This document shows, in pieces, positions 46,472 to 55,419 of a DNA stretch of 64,000 bases. The stretch comes from Cyanomargarita calcarea GSE-NOS-MK-12-04C (GTDB lineage Bacteria > Cyanobacteriota > Cyanobacteriia > Cyanobacteriales > Nostocaceae), in NCBI GenBank assembly GCA_019359595.1, contig JAHHGZ010000009.1, positions 62,001 through 126,000 of the forward strand, in the 5' to 3' direction. How positions within the stretch are numbered: position 1 is the first letter of the stretch; each line of letters starts with the position of its first letter. A program made the translations under genes and the position numbers. The notes below the pieces were generated by a model. It made no database searches. It had not been told where the DNA came from and was given only the letters and a program-made list of their open reading frames with translations.

Positions 46472-46996
46472 ATGTCTGCTGAACCTGAGGAAACACGCTT
46501 ACCCTTTGAACCAAAGAAAAAGCGTCAAAAACCAGCAAAAGCCCAAGCGAAATCAGTAGAACCCCCAAATAAACCTGAGAACAAACCTGCAGGAAGTCCA
46601 AAAAAGCCTGAAAACAAACCAGCAACTGCCAAAGAATCCCCAAAAAAGGAAGAGCAAAAGCCTACTTTTAGCAAGGAAGAAATGGCAATTCCCAAAATCG
46701 TTAGCCAGCGGATGGTTCGACGAGTTGCAGGATTCTGTGGAATACCAACATTTTTGGGTATTAGCAGCTTAGTTGCCAGCTATTTGCTAATGACATTTGC
46801 GGATATCAAACTGCCTCCCATCGCCGTATTATTGGTGAATTTGGGACTTTTTGGTTTGGGAGTGTTAGGGATAACTTATGGAGTTCTCTCTGCCTCCTGG
46901 GATGAAGATAGAGTCGGCAGTTTTTTGGGTTTGGGTGAGTTCACCACCAATTGGGGACGGATGGTAGAAACTTGGCGCTCAACAAAGAGTGGTTAG
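46472..46996 (+). CDS. PAM68 family protein (photosystem II assembly)
   Basis: A 174-residue PAM68/DUF3464 protein. A basic, proline- and lysine-rich N-terminal half (FEPKKKRQKPAKAQ) is followed by two membrane helices (about 90-112 and 118-142; FLGISSLVASYLLMTF, AVLLVNLGLFGLGVLG) and the conserved end SASWDEDRVGSFLGLGEF. The plant PAM68 helps early photosystem II assembly in thylakoids; the cyanobacterial relative has a similar role. ATG 46472 is preferred to an upstream start that overlaps rpsO. Confidence 0.9.
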   Translation: MSAEPEETRLPFEPKKKRQKPAKAQAKSVEPPNKPENKPAGSPKKPENKPATAKESPKKEEQKPTFSKEEMAIPKIVSQRMVRRVAGFCGIPTFLGISSLVASYLLMTFADIKLPPIAVLLVNLGLFGLGVLGITYGVLSASWDEDRVGSFLGLGEFTTNWGRMVETWRSTKSG

Positions 46997-47172
46997 TGGT
47001 TATTTGTTAGTGGTTAGTGGTTAGTGGTTATTTGTTAGTGGATAGTGGATGGTGGTTGACAACCAACAACCAACAACCAACAACCAACAACCAACAACCA
47101 ACAGCCAACAACTAACAACTAACAACCAACAACCAACAACCAACAATCAACAATCAACAACTAACAATTAAT
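46992..47172. repeat. STRR arrays: GTTAGTG/GTTATTT then CAACCAA heptamers
   Basis: Copies of GGTTAGT with TTATTTG variants (46992-47055) are followed by at least ten CAACCAA-type heptamers (47060-47165). The two halves are complementary (TTGGTTG/CAACCAA-like), so the RNA could fold. It separates PAM68 from the DAHP synthase gene. Confidence 0.85.
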
Positions 47173-47185
47173 CAGGGAGTCTGCC

Positions 47186-48244
47186 ATGATTGTCGTAATG
47201 AAGATTGGTTCCCCAGAAGCGGAAATTAACCGGATTAACGAGGAGTTGAGTAACTGGGGACTGACACCAGAAAAAATTATTGGTAAGCACAAGGTAGTAA
47301 TTGGTTTAGTCGGTGAAACCGTTGATTTGCAACCAGAGCAAATTCAGGAAGTTAGCCCCTGGATTGAGCAAGTGTTGCGGGTAGAACAGCCTTACAAACG
47401 AGCAAGTCGGCAGTATCGCCAAGGGGAAGCAACCAATGTATTGATTTCCACTCCCAACGGACAAGTTGCGATCGGTGAAAATCAGCCCTTGGTAATAGTT
47501 GCTGGCCCGTGTTCCGTAGAAAACGAACAAATGATTGTCGAGACGGCATTGCGCGTTAAGGCAGCAGGGGCACATTTCTTGCGCGGTGGAGCATACAAAC
47601 CCCGGACTTCACCTTATGCCTTCCAAGGACACGGCGAGAGTGCTTTGGAACTATTGGCGGCAGCAAGAAAAGTATCTGGTTTAGGTATTATTACGGAAGT
47701 AATGGATGCTGTTGACCTAGATAAAATCGTCGAAGTTGCCGATGTGGTTCAGGTGGGAGCAAGAAATATGCAAAATTTCTCCCTACTCAAAAAAGTGGGA
47801 GCGCAACCCAAACCAGTCCTTTTGAAGCGGGGAATGGCTGCAACCATTGAAGATTGGTTGATGGCGGCTGAGTATGTATTAGCGGCCGGAAATCCGAATG
47901 TGATTTTGTGCGAGCGAGGAATCCGTACCTTTGACCGTGAGTTCACCCGGAATACCTTGGATTTATCGGTAGTGCCAGTATTGCGGAAGTTGACACACCT
48001 ACCAATTATGATTGACCCCAGTCACGGCACGGGTTGGTCAGAATTTGTCCCTTCAATGGCAATGGCCGCGATCGCCGCCGGCACCGATTCCTTGATGATT
48101 GAAGTCCATCCTAACCCGAAAAAAGCTTTATCAGACGGGCCACAATCCTTGACCCCAGAGCGTTTTGATAAGTTGATGCAAGAGTTATCAGTCATTGGGA
48201 AAGCTGTTGGGCGTTGGCCACAATCGGCAGTAGCTTTGGTGTGA
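47186..48244 (+). CDS. aroF: DAHP synthase, type I-beta (with N-terminal regulatory domain)
   Basis: A 352-residue second DAHP synthase. The first 90 residues form a ferredoxin-like regulatory domain (MIVVMKIGSPEAEINRI). The catalytic part carries VVAGPCSVENEQMI, LRGGAYKPRTSPYAFQG, VGARNMQNF, VLLKRGMA and the metal-binding IDPSHGTGW. It catalyses the same reaction as the 32561 gene but belongs to the Thermotoga/Bacillus type. The two forms probably differ in feedback control. Start is supported by CAGGGAGTCTGCC before ATG. Confidence 0.93.
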   Translation: MIVVMKIGSPEAEINRINEELSNWGLTPEKIIGKHKVVIGLVGETVDLQPEQIQEVSPWIEQVLRVEQPYKRASRQYRQGEATNVLISTPNGQVAIGENQPLVIVAGPCSVENEQMIVETALRVKAAGAHFLRGGAYKPRTSPYAFQGHGESALELLAAARKVSGLGIITEVMDAVDLDKIVEVADVVQVGARNMQNFSLLKKVGAQPKPVLLKRGMAATIEDWLMAAEYVLAAGNPNVILCERGIRTFDREFTRNTLDLSVVPVLRKLTHLPIMIDPSHGTGWSEFVPSMAMAAIAAGTDSLMIEVHPNPKKALSDGPQSLTPERFDKLMQELSVIGKAVGRWPQSAVALV

Positions 48245-48255
48245 GGGAGGAAGGA

Positions 48256-48480
48256 GTTAGGAGTTATGAGTTATGAGTTAGGAATTCGTAATGAGGAGGG
48301 GCATGGTAAAGAGCGTCCGTACGGGAGTTAGGAGTTCGGTAGTTGTAGAGATACAATATGAGGCATTTCTACAGGAGTGTTGTTGGGAAAATTCCTAACT
48401 CCTAACTCCCAACTCCCAACTCCCAACTCCCAACTCCCAACTCCCAACTCCTAACTCCTAACTCCTAACTCCTAACTCTT
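48256..48480. repeat. STRR array of AACTCCY heptamers
   Basis: GAGTTATGAGTTATGAGTTAGG near 48258 and a long run of CTAACTC/CAACTCC heptamers at 48395-48478 that ends at the lipoprotein stop codon. A shorter array of the same type lies at 385-460. Confidence 0.85.
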
Positions 48481-48481
48481 T

Positions 48482-49369
48482 CTATCTTCTTCTGCTACCG
48501 CTACCAAAACCAGTAGAGCGACGACTAGAAGATGAACGACCCCCACTACCAAAACCACTACCAGAATTGCGTCTATTTGGGTTGGAGTTACCACTCGGTC
48601 TTAAAGTACTGCCACCGTAGCCAGAACCAGTGGCACGGCTACCCGTGTTGGGACGCGGTGAAGTCCGGATATTTGAATTACCAGGATATGACCTTCTAAT
48701 TGAACCCGTGCTGCGGAAAGCAGTCCGATTTCTCACGGCTGCAGGTGGTGCATTATAACGAGAACGGTAACTAGAAACTGCATCATCATAAGAGCGACCG
48801 TAACCACCGTAACCAGTCAACACTCCACCGGGCTGATAGGCCGGTGGAACGTAATATTGGGGCCTAAACAACAGACTGCCAATAGCCTGACCCGCTATTG
48901 CTCCCGCAAAAGGTGCCCAGAAACCATTTTGCTGGCGCACTACGACATTTTCTTGTTGTCCAGTCTGGGGATTGGTTCTAGCCTCAGTAACGTTGTGAAC
49001 GTACTCAAATTTAAAATCTTCAGTGGCATATAAAGTTGGCTTTCCACCTTCCACCTTCACAAAAGTCTTCTTACCCTGCTTGATTTCATCATCCGTCAAC
49101 CGTGCCATTTGCAAATTTTCGGTTCTAAAAGTTGGGGGTGTACTGTTGAGCAAAAACAGTGTATATTCCCCATCACCATCGTTGTAGCTAGCTTGTTGTA
49201 CCGGATACTCCCCATCACTCAACTTGGTGGATGCGGGTGTATTTTGGCTGACATTTCTCCCCTGAGGAGGGGTATTCGCTTGGTCTGCTCCCCCACAGGC
49301 GACAGTCGTCAAGCACAAACTTAGAGCTAAAAAAATGCTTGTGAATTTACGCAAGACTTTCACGATCAT
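48482..49369 (-). CDS. Predicted lipoprotein with Ser/Gly/Arg-rich C terminus
   Basis: A 295-residue cyanobacterial protein of unknown function. A signal peptide ends in TTVACGG, a plausible lipobox, so it should be membrane-anchored. The middle contains YTLFLLNSTPPTFRTENLQM and a hydrophobic GFWAPFAGAIAGQAIGSLLF. The last 100 residues are low-complexity (SGYGGS, GFGSGGRSSSSRR). ATG 49369 is preferred to an upstream TTG. It is followed on the same strand upstream by the DUF1517 gene, 70 bp away, and the two are probably linked. Confidence 0.72.
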   Translation of the reverse strand: MIVKVLRKFTSIFLALSLCLTTVACGGADQANTPPQGRNVSQNTPASTKLSDGEYPVQQASYNDGDGEYTLFLLNSTPPTFRTENLQMARLTDDEIKQGKKTFVKVEGGKPTLYATEDFKFEYVHNVTEARTNPQTGQQENVVVRQQNGFWAPFAGAIAGQAIGSLLFRPQYYVPPAYQPGGVLTGYGGYGRSYDDAVSSYRSRYNAPPAAVRNRTAFRSTGSIRRSYPGNSNIRTSPRPNTGSRATGSGYGGSTLRPSGNSNPNRRNSGSGFGSGGRSSSSRRSTGFGSGSRRR

Positions 49370-49438
49370 TTGACTATTGTCCTTATTTAAGCTTAACAAT
49401 TCTAAATTTAAATGGTTAGTACGGACTACCCTACAAGG

Positions 49439-50023
49439 TTATAAAGGAATTAACTCTGGGTAATGTTGTAGTAGCTGGTCGCTGGTAAGTTCATCGCCTA
49501 ACTGTGCTGGAGAAAAATGCACCTGAATTGCCTGGAGATTATGTTTGTAGTGCAAATTAATTAAAGCTTTTAAAGCATCTTTTAACGCCGCAATATTTGA
49601 AAGGTCGGTTTCCAATTGTGGAACTTCTCCCTCATAAGCGACGGTAAGCATTACAACAACATTATGGGTTACAGGTATGGATAAAGGTTCATTAGAATCA
49701 CGAGCAGAATTGAAATCTGGTTCGCTCAGGTAACGTTGCGCCGAGTCGGTAAATAATTCATTGACAAAATCTCCTGCCTCGCCTTCACTCCAAAATACAT
49801 CACCTTCATTGGCAGCGGAGAGCCAACATTCATCATATTGCAGCAGACTTTCGCAGATTTCCACCAGTCCTTCTCCCAAAATGTCCAAATCGCCCTCAGC
49901 GTCTATTGCTTCCCGTCCGGCACGATTTAGTACTCCCAAAATTGGTGCGACCTCAGACCCACTTAAATGTAGCATTAAGCGGCAAACTACATAGCGAGTC
50001 TTACCCATCATCCTATTAAACAT
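49439..50023 (-). CDS. DUF1517 family protein
   Basis: A 194-residue DUF1517-like protein. Family-like segments are RYVVCRLMLHLSGSEVAP, LNRAGREAIDAEGDLD, VVVMLTVAYEGE and the closing QVHFSPAQLGDELTSDQLL. It is acidic and without a signal peptide here. AGGAGG lies 11 bp before the ATG. Function is unknown; members occur in cyanobacteria and plants. It lies upstream of the lipoprotein gene on the same strand. Confidence 0.82.
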   Translation of the reverse strand: MFNRMMGKTRYVVCRLMLHLSGSEVAPILGVLNRAGREAIDAEGDLDILGEGLVEICESLLQYDECWLSAANEGDVFWSEGEAGDFVNELFTDSAQRYLSEPDFNSARDSNEPLSIPVTHNVVVMLTVAYEGEVPQLETDLSNIAALKDALKALINLHYKHNLQAIQVHFSPAQLGDELTSDQLLQHYPELIPL

Positions 50024-50123
50024 TTTATTTATCCTCCTAAAGTTGGTTATTTGTTCATAGTTAGTTGTTGGTTGCTACTAACCACTAACCATTTACCACT
50101 AACGACTAACGATTAACAACTAA

Positions 50124-51671
50124 CTAATGACTGATATAATGAAACCCTTTGACGAAATCAACAATCATACTTGAGGAAGGCGCGATTAACTTTGCCGCTT
50201 CATTATAACTTTCATCATATGCCGCAGTATTTACTTGAGAACGGTTAATAAATCGTTTACCAAAATTTGGGTGATAATGCACAATTAAATTTTGAGAACT
50301 TGAATTAGTCAAAATTGTCTGCGTCGGGGCTTGAAAGAAATTCAATTTTGCAGCTAGTTGCAAAATTTTTTTCATTTCTTTAATCGCCGTGGCATTAGCG
50401 ATCGCCTCATCTAAAAGCTTGTCCAATTCCTGGATGTACTGTCCAGAATTATCCTGATTTGCCATCATGGATAGTGAAGCAGCAATGTTCTTTTGGGTAT
50501 CTGTGGCATCTTTAAAAGGGAGAATGGCAATGTAAGCTGTAGGTAATAAAGCTTCATCGCTCGAAAGGACGAAAGTGAAAACAGTCCGACGCCGCCCAAT
50601 ATCCATACTCGGAGGTTGTCTGAGTTCCCGATATTGTTGGGAAATTTGGTAATAAGCGCCAGCGAGGGCAAAATTAGCTTCCCCATCCAAAGGCGCATCG
50701 ACGATAATCCGGATAGTTGGTGGAGTTGCATTAAAAAAGTCCCGTGAATCTTCGGCGGTAAAATTTTGGATAATTGAGCGATCGCCTGTAGGACTAAGGT
50801 CAACCCATTCGCAAATTATCCCTTCAGTTTTTAAACCAAAGCGGGTTGTCGCATAAAGTTTGGCTCCAGTTAAAGTGGCTCCCGTTAAATCTGCGCCTAC
50901 CCAGTCAGCATTGATTAATTTCGTTTGAGTTAAATCGGCGTGAACAAAACTCGCATTCGTTAAATTGGCATTACTCAAATCAGCTCCAATTAACTTCGCT
51001 CCGCTCAATTTTGCCCCACTCAAATCGCAAAAGCGCAAGTTCGCCCCACTCAAATCAGCCCAACGCAAATTCGCCCCACTTAAATTCGTCCCACTCAAAT
51101 TAGCACGGCGCAAATTCACTTGTCTGAGTTCTGTGTCTCGCAAATTCGCCCCACTCATGACAGTGCGACTTAAGTCAGTATCATTTAAATTAGCCTCTTC
51201 TAAGTGTGCCCCTGTCAGGAAAGCACCCCTCAAAGTCGCTTGACTCAAATTGGCACCCCGGAGATTTGCTTGTCTGAGTGCAGCTTCTCTGAGATCGGCG
51301 TTGCGGAGATTTGCCCCCTCCAAATCAGCGCGACTGAGATCCGCTCGAATTAACTCGGCACGAATTAGAGAAGCTCCTTTGAGTTGGGCGCTTTTAAGGT
51401 CTGCTCTAATTAGATTAGCGACGTTGAGACTAGCATTATTCAAAATAGCTTTACTCAAATGAGCGCCACTCAATCTGGCTACATTCAGCTTGGCATTAGT
51501 CAAATTGGCTTCATCCAGATTCGCCCCACTTAAATTTGCCACACTCAAATTGGCGTCGCTAAAATTCGCACCACTGAGTTTAGCGCCACTTAAGTTAGCT
51601 TCAGAGAGGTCAACACCACTAAAATCTGTGACTCCTTTTGCGTATTTTTCCAGCAATTCCTCTACAGTCAT
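50124..51671 (-). CDS. Pentapeptide-repeat protein
   Basis: A 515-residue protein. Residues 15-280 are about 50 uninterrupted A(D/N)LXX pentapeptides (SEANLSGAKLSGANFSDANL type), forming a right-handed beta-helix. The last 230 residues are non-repetitive (PTIRIIVDAPLDGEANFALAG) with an unknown fold. ATG 51671 (MTVEELLEKYAKG) is preferred to an upstream TTG; this short leader is frequent in cyanobacterial pentapeptide proteins. No signal peptide. Function unknown. Confidence 0.88.
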   Translation of the reverse strand: MTVEELLEKYAKGVTDFSGVDLSEANLSGAKLSGANFSDANLSVANLSGANLDEANLTNAKLNVARLSGAHLSKAILNNASLNVANLIRADLKSAQLKGASLIRAELIRADLSRADLEGANLRNADLREAALRQANLRGANLSQATLRGAFLTGAHLEEANLNDTDLSRTVMSGANLRDTELRQVNLRRANLSGTNLSGANLRWADLSGANLRFCDLSGAKLSGAKLIGADLSNANLTNASFVHADLTQTKLINADWVGADLTGATLTGAKLYATTRFGLKTEGIICEWVDLSPTGDRSIIQNFTAEDSRDFFNATPPTIRIIVDAPLDGEANFALAGAYYQISQQYRELRQPPSMDIGRRRTVFTFVLSSDEALLPTAYIAILPFKDATDTQKNIAASLSMMANQDNSGQYIQELDKLLDEAIANATAIKEMKKILQLAAKLNFFQAPTQTILTNSSSQNLIVHYHPNFGKRFINRSQVNTAAYDESYNEAAKLIAPSSSMIVDFVKGFHYISH

Positions 51672-51775
51672 GAATGCAACCCTATCACTCAATTGTGGAT
51701 TTTGGATTTCCGATTTTGTAATGTAACCAAAAATAAAATCTAAAATCTAAAAATGCTTTGTTTGGTAAAAATCAG

Positions 51776-52615
51776 ATGAATATTGGTATTTTGGGACTTG
51801 GACTCATTGGCGGCTCATTGGGTCTGGATTTGCTAGAGCGCGGACATCGTGTCATCGGAGTTAGCCGCCAGGAAACTACTTGCTTTCAAGCGATCGCTCT
51901 AGGCAGTGTTTCGGAAGCGTCAACAGACATGAGTCGGCTTCAAGCAGCAGAAGTGGTATTTATTTGTACACCTCTTGGGCTTATTGTGCCCAAATTTGCA
52001 GAATTAATTTCTCATCTGGATGATGCTACCGTAATTACTGATGTGGGTTCCGTGAAAACACCGATAGTTGAAGCACTTTCTCCCCTCTGGGAAAATTTTA
52101 TTGGCGGACATCCGATGGCAGGAAGCACAAATAGTGGTATAGAAGCTGCACAGCGTAATTTGTTTGCCGCTAGACCTTATGTACTGACACCGACGACGAC
52201 TACACCAAAGAAAGCAATTAGCACAGTGTCCGAAATAGTACTTTCTCTTGGCGCTAATATTTATCATTGTCAGCCCGAGCAACACGATCGCGCAGTTAGC
52301 TGGATTTCCCATTTACCTGTGATGGTGAGTTCTTCATTGATTGCTACAGCGATGAGCGAAAGGGAGCAGGATGTATTGGAATTGGCGCAAAAACTTGCAA
52401 GTACAGGTTTTCGCGATACTAGTCGTGTTGGTGGTGGAAATCCAGAATTGGGGGTGATGATGGCAAAGTATAATCGACAAGCCTTGCTAAATTCCCTGCA
52501 ACAATATCGTCAAAACCTCGACGAATTGATTGACTTAATAGAGCAGGAAAATTGGATAAAGTTAGAGGAGAAGCTACAGTCAACTCAATCAAGCCGCCGT
52601 CAATTTAATGTATGA
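51776..52615 (+). CDS. tyrA: Prephenate/arogenate dehydrogenase (TyrA)
   Basis: A 279-residue NAD(P)-dependent dehydrogenase of tyrosine synthesis. The Rossmann loop GLGLIGGSLG is at residues 5-14. GHPMAGSTNSG and the substrate-binding SWISHLPVMVSSSL are visible. Cyanobacterial TyrA usually prefers arogenate and NADP+. ATG 51776 is preferred to an upstream TTG at 51758. No ACT domain. Two STRR tracts follow directly after the stop codon. It is not contiguous with either DAHP synthase gene. Confidence 0.93.
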   Translation: MNIGILGLGLIGGSLGLDLLERGHRVIGVSRQETTCFQAIALGSVSEASTDMSRLQAAEVVFICTPLGLIVPKFAELISHLDDATVITDVGSVKTPIVEALSPLWENFIGGHPMAGSTNSGIEAAQRNLFAARPYVLTPTTTTPKKAISTVSEIVLSLGANIYHCQPEQHDRAVSWISHLPVMVSSSLIATAMSEREQDVLELAQKLASTGFRDTSRVGGGNPELGVMMAKYNRQALLNSLQQYRQNLDELIDLIEQENWIKLEEKLQSTQSSRRQFNV

Positions 52616-52790
52616 AGGAAGAAGGAAGAAGGAAGAAGGAAGAAGGAAGAGGTTTATATATGTAGATTCAGCGTCAATTTAATGTATGAAGGAAGAAGGA
52701 AGAAGGAAGAGGTTTATATATGTAGATTCAGAGCCACCTCAAAACGGAAATATCCATATAAGGTCGGGGTATTAAACCTCCAACTCAAAG
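52616..52790. repeat. Two tandem STRR composite repeats after tyrA
   Basis: The segment TCAATTTAATGTATGAAGG plus heptamers and GAGGTTTATATATGTAGATTCA occurs twice, at about 52600-52669 and 52674-52730. The first copy includes the tyrA 3' end (QFNV), so the last codons of tyrA were copied into the spacer. A GGTCGGGGTATTAAACC block follows at 52770. Confidence 0.85.
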
Positions 52791-52904
52791 GATAAATGAA
52801 CCGTCTCGCTTGTCCCTAATAAACAGGGTTCTAAAAACAAAGCAACCCGTATAATAGGCATCTCGTCTGTCCGCACCAATATTAACACAATCGGATATTT
52901 ATTT

Positions 52905-53798
52905 ATGTTGAAGTCCCTAGGACAAATGTCAGATTTAGCAGATATATTCATGAGCAATCAAACAATTACAACTACATCTAAACTTGGTTGGACATTACAA
53001 GAGCGAGATCCGGAATTTATTGAATCATTAATGCCTTTGTGGGAATGGCTGTATCGCTACTATTTTCGAGTCAAAACAGATGGTTGGCATCACATCCCAA
53101 CAGAAGGAAAAGTATTAATAGTTGGTTCCCACAATGGAGGGATGGCTTCTCCAGATTTACACATGATGATGTACGATTGGTTCCGTCGATTTGGAACCGA
53201 ACGTTTGATTTATGGTTTAATGCATCCCTATGTTTGGAAACTCAGTCCAGAAATAGCCAAACTAGCTGAGAAAACAGGGGCAATTGTCGCACATCCTAAA
53301 AATGCCGTTGCTGCTTTGGATATCGGTGCCAGCGTCCTAGTTTATCCAGGAGGACAATATGATATGTTTCGTCCTCACAGCGAGCGTTACAAAATTAATT
53401 TTGCCAATAATAAAGGCTTTATCAAAGTTGCGTTAAAAAAAGAAGTTCCCATCATTCCTGCCATCTCTGTAGGCGCTCATGATACCTTGATAGTCTTAGC
53501 TGACTGCTATCAACTGATAAAACAGTTACATGAGTGGGGATTGCCGTGGTTGTATGGGATGGACCCAGGAATATTTCCGATATATTTAGGTTTACCTTGG
53601 GGATTATCTATTGGGCCTTTACCGAACATTCCTCTACCCGTACAAATTCATACTCGTATCTGTGCCCCGATTGTTTTTGAACGGTATGGTCAAGAAGCTG
53701 CACGCGATCGCGATTATGTAAATGCTTGTTACGACTTAGTTCACACCAAAATGCAGCAAGAATTGGATTGTTTGGTACAGGAGTATGGCAATGAATGA
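52905..53798 (+). CDS. PlsC-like lysophospholipid acyltransferase family protein
   Basis: A 297-residue acyltransferase of the LPLAT superfamily, closest to DGAT-like members. The catalytic-site block reads VGSHNGGMASPDLHMM rather than the canonical NHxxxxD. VLVYPGGQYDMFRP is the PEGT-like motif, and VPIIPAISVGAHDTL is the third block. It should transfer acyl groups to a lipid acceptor at the membrane surface; the acceptor is unknown. An alternative start is ATG 52950 (MSNQTITTT). STRR heptamers begin at its stop codon. Confidence 0.85.
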   Translation: MLKSLGQMSDLADIFMSNQTITTTSKLGWTLQERDPEFIESLMPLWEWLYRYYFRVKTDGWHHIPTEGKVLIVGSHNGGMASPDLHMMMYDWFRRFGTERLIYGLMHPYVWKLSPEIAKLAEKTGAIVAHPKNAVAALDIGASVLVYPGGQYDMFRPHSERYKINFANNKGFIKVALKKEVPIIPAISVGAHDTLIVLADCYQLIKQLHEWGLPWLYGMDPGIFPIYLGLPWGLSIGPLPNIPLPVQIHTRICAPIVFERYGQEAARDRDYVNACYDLVHTKMQQELDCLVQEYGNE

Positions 53799-53840
53799 AG
53801 GAAGAAGGAAGAAGGAAGAAGGAAGAAGGAAGAAGGAGGT
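53796..53840. repeat. STRR heptamer tract
   Basis: Six AAGGAAG heptamers followed by GAGGTTTTTAGATGGG, abutting both the acyltransferase stop codon and a transposase remnant. Confidence 0.85.
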
Positions 53841-53849
53841 TTTTAGATG

Positions 53850-54222
53850 GGATTGGGGCCCCTTTCGTGTATTACACGAGAACAATATTTTCTTTATATA
53901 ACCCCCAATTTTTTCTTAACCGATGAGGACAAGCTCCAACAATTAGCGAGGAGTGAATTTATCACGATTCATGATACCCATTGGGGAATTGAAACATTCC
54001 ATCGAGCAATTAAACAGGTTTGTGGAATCTGTCGATTTATGGTTCGAGATAGTCATGCAATTCCCCACTCATATTTTTTGCTCACTTCAAGCATTTGTTA
54101 GATTGGAGCTAATGCGCTCTGAAAAAACAATTACCAACTGGTATGAAGTGCAAAGGAACTTATTTACAGAAGCCGTGCGCGAGTATATTTTAAACAACCC
54201 CACTACTGCTGGCGTTTACTAA
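53850..54222 (+). pseudogene. DDE transposase (IS701/IS4-like) C-terminal remnant, frameshifted
   Basis: One frame contains ITIHDTHWGIETFHRAIKQVCGICRFMVRDS, here quoted in part: HWGIETFHRAIKQ and RFMVRDS, the glutamate-bearing end of a DDE transposase. A second frame from about 54070 continues IFCSLQAFVRLELMRSEK and NLFTEAVREYIL to 54222. The catalytic N-terminal part is absent and no inverted repeats were found, so it is an old deleted insertion sequence. Confidence 0.8.
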
Positions 54223-54309
54223 ACCACATACTTGATGTTTTTTGTCAATGCGTAAGTCCTAGTTAATATGGTAATTGGGTAAGAAAAGCGTCAAAATAGG
54301 GTGGTAGCT

Positions 54310-54584
54310 ATGGAATTACGTGATATGCCTCGAAAAGACGACCGATTACAACTACCTCCAATAGGAGAGTATTATGAAGATTTACTGAGTGCTGACGCGA
54401 ATATCAACGCTCTTCAGCTATGGAATGCAAGCAAACAGCCTACTATGCGCTCTTCTTGCAAGAAAGAGAACCTTTAATAAAAAAACGTGTAGAGTATTTG
54501 GCTAGTAAAAGAGGTGTTAGTTTTGATGAATGTTGGAAGTTAGCCGTTACAGGTAAGCTTGAAAAAATAACACCTGATGAATGA
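54310..54584 (+). pseudogene. Small hypothetical protein split over two frames
   Basis: ATG 54310 opens a 55-codon frame (MELRDMPRKDDRLQLPP, GEYYEDLLSADANINALQLW) that ends at 54477. An overlapping frame from ATG 54420 encodes KQTAYYALFLQEREPLIKKR and GVSFDECWKLAVTGKLEK, ending at 54584. Read together they would make one protein of about 90 residues with a frameshift near 54420-54440. I do not know the family. It lies directly before a Uma2 gene. Confidence 0.45.
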
Positions 54585-54616
54585 TTGGATATGCCTGATA
54601 TTGAACAGGAGTAAAT

Positions 54617-55240
54617 ATGACTCAAACACAAACAGAACTAAAGTTATTTACCTTTGATGAATTTGCCGAATGGTATCCCAACGACGGTAAGAGATATGAA
54701 CTGTACGACGGAGTAATAATTGAGATGCCACAACCAACAGGAGATCACACGGATATTATTAGTTTTTTACTTAAACTAATACTATTAGAAATTGAAAAGT
54801 TAAATTTATCTTATCGAGTTTCATCGTCAGCATTCGTGAAAACACCCAATGCTAAATCAGGTTATTTACCCGATATGTTGGTCATAAACCACGACAATCT
54901 CGTAAATGAACCATTGTGGAAAAAGCAGTCCACACTAATTTCCCCTGAATCTATACCCTTAATAATTGAGATAGTTAGTAGCAATTGGTCGGATGATTAC
55001 TATAAAAAATTTGCTGATTATCAAAGTATGGGAATAGCTGAATATTGGATTGTGGATTTTGAAGCATACGGTGGACGTGTATTTATCGGGAATCCCAAAG
55101 TTCCTACTATATTCATCTGTGAACTTGTTGAGGGTGAATATCAGATGACTCCGTTTAGAGGAACTGAACGCATCATATCGCCTACATTTCCAGAGTTAAA
55201 TTTAACAGCACAACAGATTTTTGACTCGGTTGCAGTTTAA
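54617..55240 (+). CDS. Uma2 family endonuclease-like protein (DUF820)
   Basis: A 207-residue Uma2 protein, paralogue of 2895-3524. It has MTQTQTELKLFTFDEFAEWYP, LPDMLVINHDN, IPLIIEIVSSNW, GIAEYWIVDFEA and the end FPELNLTAQQIFDSV. It follows the small split ORF by 33 bp. Intact and of normal length; role unknown. Confidence 0.87.
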   Translation: MTQTQTELKLFTFDEFAEWYPNDGKRYELYDGVIIEMPQPTGDHTDIISFLLKLILLEIEKLNLSYRVSSSAFVKTPNAKSGYLPDMLVINHDNLVNEPLWKKQSTLISPESIPLIIEIVSSNWSDDYYKKFADYQSMGIAEYWIVDFEAYGGRVFIGNPKVPTIFICELVEGEYQMTPFRGTERIISPTFPELNLTAQQIFDSVAV

Positions 55241-55419
55241 AAGTATTTGTGTGGGATGAAATTCATACCCACATTTTATCTTTGGCTTAATTCCTCTTGT
55301 GTAGAGTCTCAATACTGCTCGGTTAAGGAAAAATGTGTTCGCGTTAGAATATTGAGAACAATATTTACTTTTTCTTTTCGAGACTATCGTATAAATCCAC
55401 CCAATTTTGTCTAAGAGAA

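Noticed and set aside
47060-47165. CRISPR or origin iterons
   Set aside because: The heptamers are contiguous and low in complexity, typical of STRRs, with no dnaA gene or DnaA boxes nearby.
50965-51726. Plus-strand frames rich in Lys, Phe, Ala and Pro over the pentapeptide gene
   Set aside because: They are the antisense shadow of the pentapeptide repeats, which keep all frames open.
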